DNA from: Cryobacterium sp. Y82
Lineage (GTDB): Bacteria > Actinomycetota > Actinomycetes > Actinomycetales > Microbacteriaceae
Direction of reading: 5' to 3'
DNA length: 64,000 nt
NCBI RefSeq assembly: GCF_002929495.1
Contig: NZ_PJJJ01000034.1
Span: forward strand, 186,001 to 250,000
Positions 44,799 through 53,945 of this stretch are shown piece after piece. The notes under the pieces are model-generated. The model saw nothing but the letters and a program-made list of their open reading frames with translations, searched no databases and was not told where the DNA came from. The position numbers were made by a program, and so were the translations under genes. The stretch's first letter is position 1; each line of letters starts with the position of its first letter.

Positions 44799-45107
44799 TT
44801 AGAGGGTGCGCTGCGCCGGTTCCGTCACGATCTGCAGACCAGTCGCGGAATTGGCCGAGAGCGACAGTGCCTCGACCCAGTCGCGGTTAAGTACCGGCGA
44901 CTTGCTGCCGAAGTACTTATAGACCAAAGAAATGCCGGGGTGCACCCAGACGGTGCTGCGGCCTCCCCCAACGAAGGGGTCGTCGCGCCAGGAGAAATAG
45001 AACGATTCACCGCGGCGCAGTTTGGCGCCGATCACGAGTTGAATATGCGCGAGTACTCGATCGTCAAAATCGACGGTGATACTCGAGTCGTACGTGAACT
45101 TGCCCAT
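44799..45107 (-). CDS. DUF7882-type protein
   Basis: 102 residues from the ATG at 45107. It begins MGKFTYDSSITVDFDDRVLA and contains HIQLVIGAKLRRGESFYFSW and STVWVHPGISLVYKYFGS, the block pattern of a small protein family widespread in Microbacteriaceae. Database entries sometimes call these ATP-dependent DNA ligase, but there is no ligase motif here. The beta-rich, compact sequence has no signal peptide. Function unknown. The 45108-45327 gap holds no other gene. Confidence 0.8.
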   Translation of the reverse strand: MGKFTYDSSITVDFDDRVLAHIQLVIGAKLRRGESFYFSWRDDPFVGGGRSTVWVHPGISLVYKYFGSKSPVLNRDWVEALSLSANSATGLQIVTEPAQRTL

Positions 45108-45327
45108 TATTGTGCCTCGCGCTGGTTCATCGGCGAACGCGAACGGCAGGCCGAGTCGCATACAACCACGGGTTTCGTTCCCAAAACGGGAGCGATAATT
45201 GCCATGCGCTGACGATCCTAGTGAACTCCGACGCAAAGTACTTCGCGTAGTTTGTTAGAACCGAGCCCCAATTCTGGGGACAGTCAGATCGGTCTGACAG
45301 TGCTACGGCCTGCCGGCACGCAGATCG

Positions 45328-46182
45328 TCAAATAATGACTAGTGCTGGCACGATCACGAGACTGTTGAAAGTGACGTGCGCGATGATCGCGCCACCGATC
45401 CGCCCGGTCGCCAGCGAAACGGATGCCGCAGCCATCCCGAAAATCAGGGTCGACATTCCGACCACCACGATGGCGTCGGTGCTGCCGACATCGATGGTCA
45501 CCAGGTGCATGAGCGCAAACGTCAGGCCACTCACGGCAATCGCGATCGCCCCGGCCGCGCCGCCTGCGCTCTGCCGGCGAGCATCCGGTGCGTCAGACCG
45601 GTCGATTTGCGAAACGCCGGGCACAAGTGACGTCGAACTCGGCGTGTCGACAATATTGCCGTTTTTTCGTCCGCGAGCAGCCGCCACCTGTTCGTAAACT
45701 GCGCGAAGAACGAGGCCGCGAAAGAAGAGCTCTTCGACGACGGGGGCAAGCAGCACCGGGGCCAGCAGTGCACCAAACAGCCACCAGAAGTCATAAACGG
45801 TCTCGCCGAAGGTGGCCCCCGTTGTGCCCATACTGCCGTACACCCCGATCTCGATCAGGCTCGCGACCGTGCGGGCCAGGAGGCCCGCCGCGAGTCCCCA
45901 GACCAGATCGATCGGCCGAATCGAGAGCCGCAGCAGGCGCACGATGGAGCCGCCGCCCGAACCAGCCGGGGCCGAAACCTTCGCGATCCAGACCCCGGTC
46001 ACTCCGATCGCCGCGAGCAGCGGAACCCAGACGCAGAGGTAGCCCAAAAGGAGAGCCACGTTCGGGTCGTCGAAAACCGTGGCGCCGACCGACACCAGCA
46101 GCACCATGGCCACCACGATCCCGATGCCAGCGGGCATCAGCAGGTTCGATTGCCGGGTTACCGGCTGAACTAATGCCCCCAT
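45328..46182 (-). CDS. CPBP-family intramembrane metalloprotease
   Basis: 284 residues with about seven or eight membrane helices. The CPBP (Abi/CAAX-protease-like) motifs are present: VVEELFFRGLVLRAVYEQV (motif 1, EExxxR), FALMHLV (motif 2 histidine) and IIAHVTFN (motif 3 with H and N). An unusual hydrophilic loop of about 50 residues (GRKNGNIVDTPSSTS ... DAPDARRQS) lies between motifs 1 and 2. Members process or sequester membrane-bound proteins; the substrate here is unknown. Divergent from the kinase locus at 46344. Confidence 0.88.
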   Translation of the reverse strand: MGALVQPVTRQSNLLMPAGIGIVVAMVLLVSVGATVFDDPNVALLLGYLCVWVPLLAAIGVTGVWIAKVSAPAGSGGGSIVRLLRLSIRPIDLVWGLAAGLLARTVASLIEIGVYGSMGTTGATFGETVYDFWWLFGALLAPVLLAPVVEELFFRGLVLRAVYEQVAAARGRKNGNIVDTPSSTSLVPGVSQIDRSDAPDARRQSAGGAAGAIAIAVSGLTFALMHLVTIDVGSTDAIVVVGMSTLIFGMAAASVSLATGRIGGAIIAHVTFNSLVIVPALVII

Positions 46183-46343
46183 AAAATCACGCTCCCCATC
46201 ACCTACAAACTACCGGTCCAGGCGCCGGTCGGCGCGACGGTCAAAGTTCGGTACCCTCAGATGAGGGGAACCCCGCGTTCGTGCAGTGAAGTACGTACCG
46301 TATCAGGGGCTGTCATCCCTGATTACGAGGGGATCGGCGCCGC

Positions 46344-47786
46344 ATGGAACTACGCGATTACATTCGCATTCTGCGCAAGAGCTGGGTGCTCATCGTGCTG
46401 TGCACGCTGGTGGCTGTGGGTGCGGCATCCACTTATTCAATTCTGCAGACTCCGGAGTACAGCGCCACCTCCAAGGTGGTCATCTTGACGCAGTCGAGCG
46501 GGTCCACCGCCGACCTCGCCCAAGGCAATAACTTCTCGGTGGCGCGAGTGAAGACCTATTCTGAGCTCGTGACCACACCGATCGTGTTGCTGCCCGTCAT
46601 TGCCAGCCTCGACCTCGGAATTACGACCCAGGAGTTGGCCAAGAAGGTCGCTGCCGCTGCGCAGCTCGAAACCTCGATCATCGATGTCACCGTCACCGAC
46701 ACCGACCCGGGTAGAGCCGCTGACACGGCCAACGCCATCTCGGGCAGCCTCACCCTCGTCGTCGAAGATATTGAGACTCCCGACTTCACCGACGCGACTT
46801 CGCCAGTCAAACTCACGCTCACGCAGCAAGCGACAGTTCCGACCGCTCCGGTCAGCCCCAACGTGCCGCTCAACATCGCCCTCGGGGCGCTCGTCGGTCT
46901 AGCCCTCGGCATCGGCATTGCGGTGCTGCGCGAAACCCTCGAGACCCGCATTCGCAATACCCGCGACGTCGAGCAGCTCACCGACCTTCCCATTCTCGGC
47001 GGCATCGTCTTCGACCCCAAGGCCAAAGACCGCCCGCTCATCGTGCACGTCGACCCGCGTAGCCCCCGCGCCGAATCGTTTCGTACGCTGCGCACCAACC
47101 TGCAGTTTCTCGACGTGGGCCGGGTCGACCGGTCCTTTGTCATCACCTCGTCAATCGAGAGTGAGGGCAAGAGCACGACCGGTGCCAACCTCGCCATTGC
47201 TCTCGCCGATGCCGGATCGCGCGTTCTGCTCGTTGACGCCGACCTGCGCCGCCCCAAGGTCGCCGACTACATGGACGTGGAGGGGGCCGTAGGTCTCACC
47301 GACGTGCTCATCGGCCGCGCCGACCTGGCCGACGTTATCCAGCCCTGGGGCAAGGCTCAGCTGTTCGTGCTTCCGGCTGGCCACGTGCCGCCCAACCCGA
47401 GCGAGCTGCTCGGCTCCACGCGCATGACGCAACTCATCACCGAGTTCAACCGGGCCTTCGACGTGGTCATTTTCGATGCACCGCCGCTGCTGCCGGTGAC
47501 GGATGCCGCCATCCTCGCCAAAAACGTTGGTGGCGCACTCGTTGTCGTTGCTGCCGGGCGCACGCACAAGAACCAGCTCACGGGGGCTATTGCCGCCCTC
47601 AACAACATCGGCGCCCCCATCTCGGGCCTCGTGCTCACCATGCTTCCCACCAGCGGGCCAGACGCCTACGGTTACGGTCACTACGGGTACGGCTATTCCT
47701 ACGGCGACACGAATGCTGAGTCGGCCGAGCCGATTCTTCCAGTGGATTCCGCACCGGCTCGCGCGCGCGGCGCGCGCGTCAAGTAA
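46344..47786 (+). CDS. Wzz/CpsD-type polysaccharide tyrosine autokinase (paralogue 1)
   Basis: 480 residues, a fused BY-kinase. N-terminal Wzz domain with membrane span 1 (residues ~13-35) and span 2 (NIALGALVGLALGIGIAVLR, ~177-196). Kinase part: Walker A VITSSIESEGKSTTGANLA (~266-284), Walker A' VLLVDADLRRPK (~294-305), Walker B VVIFDAPP. The tail has six tyrosines in AYGYGHYGYGYSYG (441-454), the expected autophosphorylation cluster. Such kinases control exopolysaccharide chain length and export. It is about 30 bp upstream of the DUF4012 gene. A close paralogue is at 50326-51762. Confidence 0.93.
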   Translation: MELRDYIRILRKSWVLIVLCTLVAVGAASTYSILQTPEYSATSKVVILTQSSGSTADLAQGNNFSVARVKTYSELVTTPIVLLPVIASLDLGITTQELAKKVAAAAQLETSIIDVTVTDTDPGRAADTANAISGSLTLVVEDIETPDFTDATSPVKLTLTQQATVPTAPVSPNVPLNIALGALVGLALGIGIAVLRETLETRIRNTRDVEQLTDLPILGGIVFDPKAKDRPLIVHVDPRSPRAESFRTLRTNLQFLDVGRVDRSFVITSSIESEGKSTTGANLAIALADAGSRVLLVDADLRRPKVADYMDVEGAVGLTDVLIGRADLADVIQPWGKAQLFVLPAGHVPPNPSELLGSTRMTQLITEFNRAFDVVIFDAPPLLPVTDAAILAKNVGGALVVVAAGRTHKNQLTGAIAALNNIGAPISGLVLTMLPTSGPDAYGYGHYGYGYSYGDTNAESAEPILPVDSAPARARGARVK

Positions 47787-47816
47787 CCGGCCTCCAAGCT
47801 CTGCTTGAATAAGGCA

Positions 47817-49613
47817 ATGTCCTCTTCGCACTCGGCCCACGCCGCGCCCCCGAAACGCTCGCGAACACGAATCATCGTAGGGTTCGTCGTGCTTGGACTG
47901 CTCGTCATCGTGGTGGCGGCCACCGCCTGGGTCGGCATTCGAGGGCTGCAGGCCAAGGACGCTCTCGAGGCTGCGGTTCCGTTGGCCGAGAGCATCAAAG
48001 ACCAAATTGTCGCCGGTGACGGTGAGGCCGCTGCCCGGACCGCTGCGCGGCTGGGCGAGTACGCCGACACCGCCCGGTCACGCTCAAGCGACCCGGTCTG
48101 GCGCACCTACGAGCTGTTGCCCTTTCTCGGTTCCAACCTCGTGGCCGTGCGCCAACTGGCTGCGGTCGTCGACGACGTCGCCCAGAACGCCGTCACCCCC
48201 CTCACTGCGCTAGCCGGCAATCTCGATCTGACCGATTTCAAGCCCGTCGACGGTGCAATTGCCCTGCAACCGCTGCTCGATGCGCAGCCAGCAGTGACGG
48301 CTGCCGATACGGCCCTGGCCCGCGCGGCTACGAACGTGAACGCCATTGAGACCGACGACGTGCTCGACGTCGTGCGCGGCGCCGTCACCCGGCTGCAGAC
48401 CGTCACCGTTGAAACCTCGGCCACGGTCGACGGCATGAACCGGGCAGTGACCCTGCTGCCGGCGATGCTCGGGGCCACGGGGCCGCGCAACTACATTCTG
48501 CTGTTCCAAAACCCGGCGGAACTGCGTTCCACCGGCGGCATCCCCGGCGCGCTCGCGCTGCTCCACACCGATAACGGCAGCATCGAACTCACCCAGCAGG
48601 CCAGCTCCACCTCTTTCCCGCAATACCCCGCCTCGGTGCTGCCCCTCGGCGACGAGATCCGCGGTATTTACGGCGACATCACCGGGCAGTTCATTCAGAA
48701 CGTCTCAATGACCCCCGACTTTGCGCAAACCGGTGCGCTCGCCCGCGAAATGTGGCGCCTTGAATTCGGCGTGGAAGCCAATGGTGTGCTGTCGATCGAC
48801 CCGGTCGCGCTCAGCTATCTGCTCGACGCCACGGGCCCGATCACCCTCGCCACCGGCGACGAGCTCAATGCCGGCAACGCCGTGCAGCTGCTGCTGAGCG
48901 ACGTGTACGCGCGGTATGACGACCCGAAGCAGCAAGACATCTTTTTCGCGGCCGCCGCCGGCGCCGTGTTTGACGCCGTCAAAAGCGGCAAGGCCGACCC
49001 GACCAAGCTCATCGGGGCGCTCGCCCGCGCCGCCGCCGAGAACCGGGTGCTGGTCTGGAATGCCGATGATGCCGAGCAAGCCATTCTCGGCGACACCACC
49101 CTGGCCGGCCCGAGGCCGGTCAGCGACGACGAAACCAATCGGTTCGGGCTCTACCTGAACGACGGAACCGGCTCCAAAATGGACCTCTACCTCGACGTGC
49201 AGACGGCCATCGGCCAGCAGACCTGCCGCCAGGACCTGCGCCCGCAGTACGCGCTCGAAGTGACCCTCACCAACACTGCCCCAGCGGATGCCGCGACCAG
49301 CCTCCCGGCCTACGTCACCGGTGGCGGCGTCTTCGGTATAACCCCCGGCAACATCAAGACCCTGGTCGCCGGCTACGGCACCCCCGAAGTGCAAAACCTC
49401 GGACTCACCCGTGACGGCGTCGAAGTGCCGTACCATCCCGCTGCTGATGCCGGGTACCCGGTGAGCTCAATCGGCATTGAACTGGCACCCGGCGAGAGCA
49501 CCGTGTTGCGCTTCAACTGGCTGGGCCCCGAGCCCTTTACCGGCCAGCTCGAGCTGCGCAGCACACCGTTGATCGCGCTGAACGACACCGCATCACTAGA
49601 CTTCACTTGTTAG
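47817..49613 (+). CDS. DUF4012 domain exported protein
   Basis: 598 residues from the ATG at 47817. A single N-terminal membrane anchor (IIVGFVVLGLLVIVVAATAW, ~21-40) is followed by a large extracellular part. The DUF4012 core is shown by LLPAMLGATGPRNYILLFQN, PAELRSTGGIPGALALL and a long C-terminal beta-rich half. DUF4012 proteins are commonly encoded in actinobacterial cell-wall/polysaccharide loci but their activity is unknown. Genome context (BY-kinases on both sides) suggests a role in assembly of surface polysaccharide. Confidence 0.9.
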   Translation: MSSSHSAHAAPPKRSRTRIIVGFVVLGLLVIVVAATAWVGIRGLQAKDALEAAVPLAESIKDQIVAGDGEAAARTAARLGEYADTARSRSSDPVWRTYELLPFLGSNLVAVRQLAAVVDDVAQNAVTPLTALAGNLDLTDFKPVDGAIALQPLLDAQPAVTAADTALARAATNVNAIETDDVLDVVRGAVTRLQTVTVETSATVDGMNRAVTLLPAMLGATGPRNYILLFQNPAELRSTGGIPGALALLHTDNGSIELTQQASSTSFPQYPASVLPLGDEIRGIYGDITGQFIQNVSMTPDFAQTGALAREMWRLEFGVEANGVLSIDPVALSYLLDATGPITLATGDELNAGNAVQLLLSDVYARYDDPKQQDIFFAAAAGAVFDAVKSGKADPTKLIGALARAAAENRVLVWNADDAEQAILGDTTLAGPRPVSDDETNRFGLYLNDGTGSKMDLYLDVQTAIGQQTCRQDLRPQYALEVTLTNTAPADAATSLPAYVTGGGVFGITPGNIKTLVAGYGTPEVQNLGLTRDGVEVPYHPAADAGYPVSSIGIELAPGESTVLRFNWLGPEPFTGQLELRSTPLIALNDTASLDFTC

Positions 49614-49696
49614 GGTCGCCATGGGCGACCTTAGCGATCGCAGAACGCCGCGATTTCAGGCGATCAGAGGTACCAACGCACTATGGGGGATTCACC

Positions 49697-50221
49697 TTGC
49701 TGAAAAAACTTCTTGCCACGCTCGCGCTCGCTGCAATCGCCGTTCTGGCGGGGCCGGTTGCCGCCCACGCCGCCGGTTACGTCGCTGCCGACCTCGTCAC
49801 CGTCTCCGGCAGCCAGACCGCAGGCAGCACGGTCACCGTGGCGTTCAATGACGGCGCCTTCACCGACAGTGAAAAGGTCTCCATCGCCGTCTCCGGTGAA
49901 GGCTCGGTCACCGTGGCTACGCTGAGGGCCGCCACCATCAACACTGAGAAGACGGCCACGAGCGCTGGCGCCCTCGACCTCAAGGTCACGCTGCCGAACG
50001 ACGCGACCGGCTCTTACACGATCACCGCAATCGGTCTCAGCTCGCAGAATATCGGTACGTCCACGATCACTGTCATTGCCGCCGACGGAGCTGGCCTCGC
50101 CACCGCCGGATTCGACGTTCCCTCCGCCCTCATCTACAGTGCCGTCGGCGCCCTGGTGCTGGGCCTGGGCCTCGTCATCGCCCTGCGCGTCACCGTGCGC
50201 CGCCGCGCAGCCATCGCCTGA
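49697..50221 (+). CDS. Small secreted surface protein, paralogue of the LASTG protein
   Basis: 174 residues from a TTG at 49697, supported by GGGGGATTCACC in front and by the signal peptide that follows immediately (LLKKLLATLALAAIAVLAGP). One Ig-like domain very similar in layout to the 44076 gene product. The C-terminus reads GLATAGFDVPSALIYSAVGA with a hydrophobic span and RVTVRRR; the sorting-like motif is LATAG rather than LAxTG, so anchoring by sortase is less certain. It lies between the DUF4012 gene and the second kinase. Confidence 0.82.
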   Translation: MLKKLLATLALAAIAVLAGPVAAHAAGYVAADLVTVSGSQTAGSTVTVAFNDGAFTDSEKVSIAVSGEGSVTVATLRAATINTEKTATSAGALDLKVTLPNDATGSYTITAIGLSSQNIGTSTITVIAADGAGLATAGFDVPSALIYSAVGALVLGLGLVIALRVTVRRRAAIA

Positions 50222-50245
50222 TTCGACTGTCCACTATCTGGTCAT

Positions 50246-50271
50246 GGGCCGCTTGAGCAACCAAGCGGCCC
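50246..50271 (+). terminator. Hairpin between surface protein and second kinase
   Basis: Perfect ten-base stem GGGCCGCTTG / CAAGCGGCCC with a six-base loop, 25 bases behind the surface protein stop and 55 before the kinase start. It is not followed by T residues, so it may be an attenuator or RNA-stability element rather than a full terminator. Confidence 0.6.
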
Positions 50272-50325
50272 GATCTGTGTCAAGCTACCTGTTGGCAGCT
50301 TTGTATCGCAACGAAAGGTAGCAGC

Positions 50326-51762
50326 GTGGAACTCCGCGACTACATCCGTATCCTTCAGAAGAGTTGGATGCTCATCGTGGCGCTGACCCTCGTGGCCGTC
50401 GCGGCCGCATCCGTTTTCTCGATCCTGCAAACGCCCACCTTCAGTTCTACCTCCAGGGTGTTTGTGTCGACGCAGTCGAGCGGCACCACGAGCGACCTCG
50501 TGCAGGGCGCGAGCTTCACGGTGGCTCGGGTCAAGACCTACTCCGGTATCGCCGTCACGCCGCTGGTGCTGCTGCCGGTCATCGAGACGCTTAGACTCGA
50601 CCAGACGTCAGCCGAACTGGCCGAGAACATCACCGTGTCGGCGCCGCTCGACACCTCGATCATCGACATTGCCGTCACCGACGCCGACCCGCGCCGCGCC
50701 GCTGACATCGCTAACGCGGTCTCCGAGAGCCTCGCCGTCGGCGTGCAAGAGATCGAGCAGCGCGACAAAGTCACCGGGGCACCTTCGGTGAAACTCACCC
50801 GGGTGCAGGTAGCGAGCGTGCCGTCCGCGCCGGTCGCCCCGAACGTTCCCCTCAACATCGCGCTCGGCGCCCTCGTGGGTCTGGCCCTCGGCATAGGCAT
50901 CGCGGTGCTGCGCGAGACGCTTGACACCCGCATTCGCAGCCAGCGCGACGTGGAGCAGACCACTGATCTGCCCATCATCGGCGGCATCGTGTTCGACCCG
51001 AAAGCCGCCGAGCGCCCGCTCATCGTGCACGCCGACCCGCGCAGCCCACGCGCGGAGTCTTTCCGCACTCTGCGCACCAACCTGCAATACCTCGACGTGG
51101 AGCGGGTGGACCGCGCGTTCGTCGTCACCTCCTCCATCGGCAGTGAGGGCAAGAGCACCACGAGCGCCAACCTCGCCATTTCGCTAGCGGATGCCGGCGC
51201 TCGCGTTTTGCTCGTCGACGCCGACCTGCGCAAGCCCCGCGTCGCCGACTACATGAACATCGAGGGCGGCGTCGGACTCACCGACGTGCTCGTCGGTCGC
51301 GCCGAGATTGAAGACGTCATCCAGCCGTGGGGTCGCGGTCAGTTGTTCGTGCTGCCCGCCGGGCACATCCCGCCCAACCCGAGCGAACTACTCGGGTCGT
51401 CGCGCATGGCGCAGATCATCGAGCAGTTCAACGCCACCTTCGACGTCGTCATCTTCGACTGCCCGCCGCTGCTTCCGGTAACGGATGCCGCCATCCTCGC
51501 CAAGAGCGTCGGCGGCGCCATTCTCATCGTCGCCGCTGGTCGCACCCAGAAGAACCAGCTCAAGGGAGCCATCGCGGCTCTCGACAAGGTGGGCGCTCCG
51601 ATCAGCGGCGTCGTCATGACCATGCTGCCCACTAAAGGACCCGATGCCTATGGCTACGGCCACTATGGCCAGTATGGCTACGGCCATACCTACGGTGACG
51701 TCGGTCGGGCCCCCGACGTAGTCGCTCCCAACTACTCCCGCCGATCGAGGTCCAAAGCATGA
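50326..51762 (+). CDS. Wzz/CpsD-type polysaccharide tyrosine autokinase (paralogue 2)
   Basis: 478 residues from GTG with GAAAGG upstream. Same architecture as the 46344 gene and highly similar throughout: Wzz domain, second membrane span NIALGALVGLALGIGIAVLR (identical in both), Walker A SSIGSEGKSTTSANLA, Walker A' VLLVDADLRKPR, Walker B VVIFDCPP, and a C-terminal tyrosine cluster (AYGYGHYGQYGYGHTYG). The phosphatase gene overlaps its stop by four bases, so kinase and phosphatase are translated together. Confidence 0.93.
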   Translation: MELRDYIRILQKSWMLIVALTLVAVAAASVFSILQTPTFSSTSRVFVSTQSSGTTSDLVQGASFTVARVKTYSGIAVTPLVLLPVIETLRLDQTSAELAENITVSAPLDTSIIDIAVTDADPRRAADIANAVSESLAVGVQEIEQRDKVTGAPSVKLTRVQVASVPSAPVAPNVPLNIALGALVGLALGIGIAVLRETLDTRIRSQRDVEQTTDLPIIGGIVFDPKAAERPLIVHADPRSPRAESFRTLRTNLQYLDVERVDRAFVVTSSIGSEGKSTTSANLAISLADAGARVLLVDADLRKPRVADYMNIEGGVGLTDVLVGRAEIEDVIQPWGRGQLFVLPAGHIPPNPSELLGSSRMAQIIEQFNATFDVVIFDCPPLLPVTDAAILAKSVGGAILIVAAGRTQKNQLKGAIAALDKVGAPISGVVMTMLPTKGPDAYGYGHYGQYGYGHTYGDVGRAPDVVAPNYSRRSRSKA

Positions 51763-52382
51763 CCCCCGCTGAAGGCCTCCCCGTACGCATCCTCGTCGTC
51801 TGCACCGGCAACATCTGTCGGTCGCCGCTGGCCGAGCAACTGCTGCGGCAAAGTCTCGCTGCCGCTGGAATCAAGGCCGTGGTCACGAGCGCCGGGACCC
51901 ACGCCATGACCGGTAGCGCTATGACCCCAGAGGCTGCCGCGCTGTCGGTAGAGTACGGGGCCGCGAGCACCGAACACGTCGCTCGGCAACTCACCGAGCA
52001 GCTCATCGCTGATGCCGACCTCGTGCTGACCGCCACGCGGGACCATCGTCGTGACGTCGTCACCCTGTTGCCTAAGGCCACGCGTTACACCTTCACCCTG
52101 AACCAGTTCGCTCGTCTGGTGAGCCAGGCCGACGCCTCAAATCCGCTGGTCGAGACCGTTATCCCGGTGCCGCAAACCGACTCCCCGCCATCCCTCGATT
52201 TCCCGGCCTATATCGCCTCGGTCGCCGCGACCCGCGGACTCCACCCGTCGCCCACGCCGCCCACTCTCGACGACGTCGATGACCCCTACCGGCAGTCCGC
52301 GGCAGTGTACGCCCGCGCTGCGGTGGCCATCAACGGTTCCGTCACCGCCATCACCGCGGCCCTCGTGGCGGCAGGAGCCTGA
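51759..52382 (+). CDS. Low-molecular-weight protein tyrosine phosphatase (Wzb-like)
   Basis: 207 residues. The active-site loop VCTGNICRSPLAEQ carries C15, R21 and S22; the general-acid aspartate is in DVDDPYRQS near the C-terminus. It should dephosphorylate the tyrosine tail of the neighbouring BY-kinases, the standard Wzc/Wzb control of polysaccharide export. It overlaps the kinase upstream by four bases and the next gene by one. A proline-rich linker (VPQTDSPPSLDF; SPTPPTLDD) before the aspartate loop makes it longer than typical members. Confidence 0.93.
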   Translation: MTPAEGLPVRILVVCTGNICRSPLAEQLLRQSLAAAGIKAVVTSAGTHAMTGSAMTPEAAALSVEYGAASTEHVARQLTEQLIADADLVLTATRDHRRDVVTLLPKATRYTFTLNQFARLVSQADASNPLVETVIPVPQTDSPPSLDFPAYIASVAATRGLHPSPTPPTLDDVDDPYRQSAAVYARAAVAINGSVTAITAALVAAGA

Positions 52383-53356
52383 TGCCGCAGTCAGCTCGTC
52401 GTCGTGTCCTCGCTTACTCCGCCGTCGGCCTGTTCGTGCTGATCGACGCCGTGCTCATCATGAGTGCCCTCAGCTCCACCTCGGTCGACGCGGCCGTCAG
52501 CGCGTCTTCGACGCCGGCGCCAATCGCATCCGTTGTCCCCACCCCGAGCGCTACGCCGTCTCCCACGCCCACTCGCACCCTGGCGCCCTCGGTCAGCCCC
52601 GTGCCGTCTTCCCGGCTGATCTCTGCCGTCTCCGCCACTGCGGCCTGGCGAGCCACGACCGGAGCCTGCCCGGCCACCGCAGCGTCTCCCGAACTCAGCG
52701 TCGACTCCGGTGCCAGCTGGTCCACCAGCAACGCCACTGCACTCACCGGGGTCACCGCCCTGCAAACCATCAACGCCCAGAGTGAATCGGTCGCCGAATT
52801 CGTCGGCCTCGACGAAGAAGACTGCGCCCCGCAGTTCGTCAAGACGTTCATCGGGGGCGAGAACTATTCCAGCTACCCCGACGAGCTCGAACCAGCCTGG
52901 TACGTCGACCCCGCAGACCGCGCCACGGTGCACGGCCCCGAGGGACTGGCCCCGGCGCCGTGCGACGCTATTGTTACCCTCGCTGCGAGCCCGACCGAGA
53001 CCGACTCCGCAGCCGTACTCTGCGTTGACGGCCGATTATTCGCCACAACGGATGCCGCGGCCACCTGGTCACCCCCGGTCACCGTCGCCGGAATAGTCAC
53101 TCTCACCGCCACGCCCACCGGCTACCTGGCTGTCGCGACTACCACCAGCTCCGTTACACCCGCTCACTGCATCGGTGTGCACCTCGTTGCCCTCACTGCA
53201 GACCTCGAGCCTACGGTCACCGGATGCTACGAGACCGAGCAAACACCCGCGGCCCTGGCCGGCCAAGTCGCGATCTCCGTCGCCGACGACACGCTCTGGC
53301 TCTGGATCGGCGACTCCGTCGTGCGCTCCACCGACGCTGGCCAAACCTGGCTCTAG
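52382..53356 (+). CDS. Exported protein with sialidase/BNR-like repeats, unknown function
   Basis: 324 residues. An uncleaved or signal-anchor helix near residues 10-30 (AYSAVGLFVLIDAVLIMSAL) is followed by a Ser/Pro/Thr-rich stretch (VPTPSATPSPTPTRTLAPS). The rest is a small beta-propeller-like portion: SVDSGASWS, TTDAAATWSPP and STDAGQTW look like the Asp-box (SxDxGxTW) repeats of sialidases and photosystem-assembly proteins, but no catalytic residues are recognised. It is translationally coupled to the phosphatase gene, so it is part of the envelope locus. Confidence 0.7.
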   Translation: MPQSARRRVLAYSAVGLFVLIDAVLIMSALSSTSVDAAVSASSTPAPIASVVPTPSATPSPTPTRTLAPSVSPVPSSRLISAVSATAAWRATTGACPATAASPELSVDSGASWSTSNATALTGVTALQTINAQSESVAEFVGLDEEDCAPQFVKTFIGGENYSSYPDELEPAWYVDPADRATVHGPEGLAPAPCDAIVTLAASPTETDSAAVLCVDGRLFATTDAAATWSPPVTVAGIVTLTATPTGYLAVATTTSSVTPAHCIGVHLVALTADLEPTVTGCYETEQTPAALAGQVAISVADDTLWLWIGDSVVRSTDAGQTWL

Positions 53357-53468
53357 CCGCGTTGCTCGGCGCCGGCCGGCCGCGGAGCCCAGCCGGGCGT
53401 AACCACCTAATTCTCCACAGGTCGTGCAAATTTCAGCGCGAAGCCGCCCGCGGGACTAGCCTCACCCC

Positions 53469-53804
53469 ATGGACGACATGAACGAGAACGTCTCGTGGGT
53501 CTTTCAGAAGAAAGACGTAACCCGGCCACGCCTCTGCCCCCAGTGCGGTGACCCCTTGCAGGTGTCCTGGCACGGCGACGGCGACGGCTACGACTACGGC
53601 TGTGAGAACTACGCGTGCTCGCTTCTCTACTGCGGTCCTCCTCACTCCGAAGCCGAGCTAGCCAGCGACAACCCGGCCGTGCTCGGCCCGCCCAACTGCG
53701 AGCGCTGCCTCATGCCGATGCAGGTCGTGCCCGACGGCGATGCCTGGAAGTTCGCTTGCGATCAAAGCGGATGCGACGGCATCTGGCCTCCCGCCGGCTC
53801 CTGA
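53469..53804 (+). CDS. Double zinc-ribbon-like small protein
   Basis: 111 residues. Two Cys4 motifs of the form CxxC ... Cx4C: CPQC with CENYAC, then CERC with CDQSGC. The spacing suggests two tandem zinc ribbons. There is no signal peptide or membrane span. The protein at 59321 has the same layout, and a third degenerate copy flanks the IS21 element. An ATG three codons later is a possible alternative start. Function unknown. Confidence 0.7.
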   Translation: MDDMNENVSWVFQKKDVTRPRLCPQCGDPLQVSWHGDGDGYDYGCENYACSLLYCGPPHSEAELASDNPAVLGPPNCERCLMPMQVVPDGDAWKFACDQSGCDGIWPPAGS

Positions 53805-53945
53805 CCCAGCTCGCCCGCCCCCTTGCGACGACAAGACTGAAGCACTACATTGAGCCCGACGGGGGTAAACCACGCGCTGCCGACTAGGGAGATCTCCTTC
53901 AGAGGTCCCGTCACGAGATTGCTAATGTTCAGGAAGGGCCCACCT

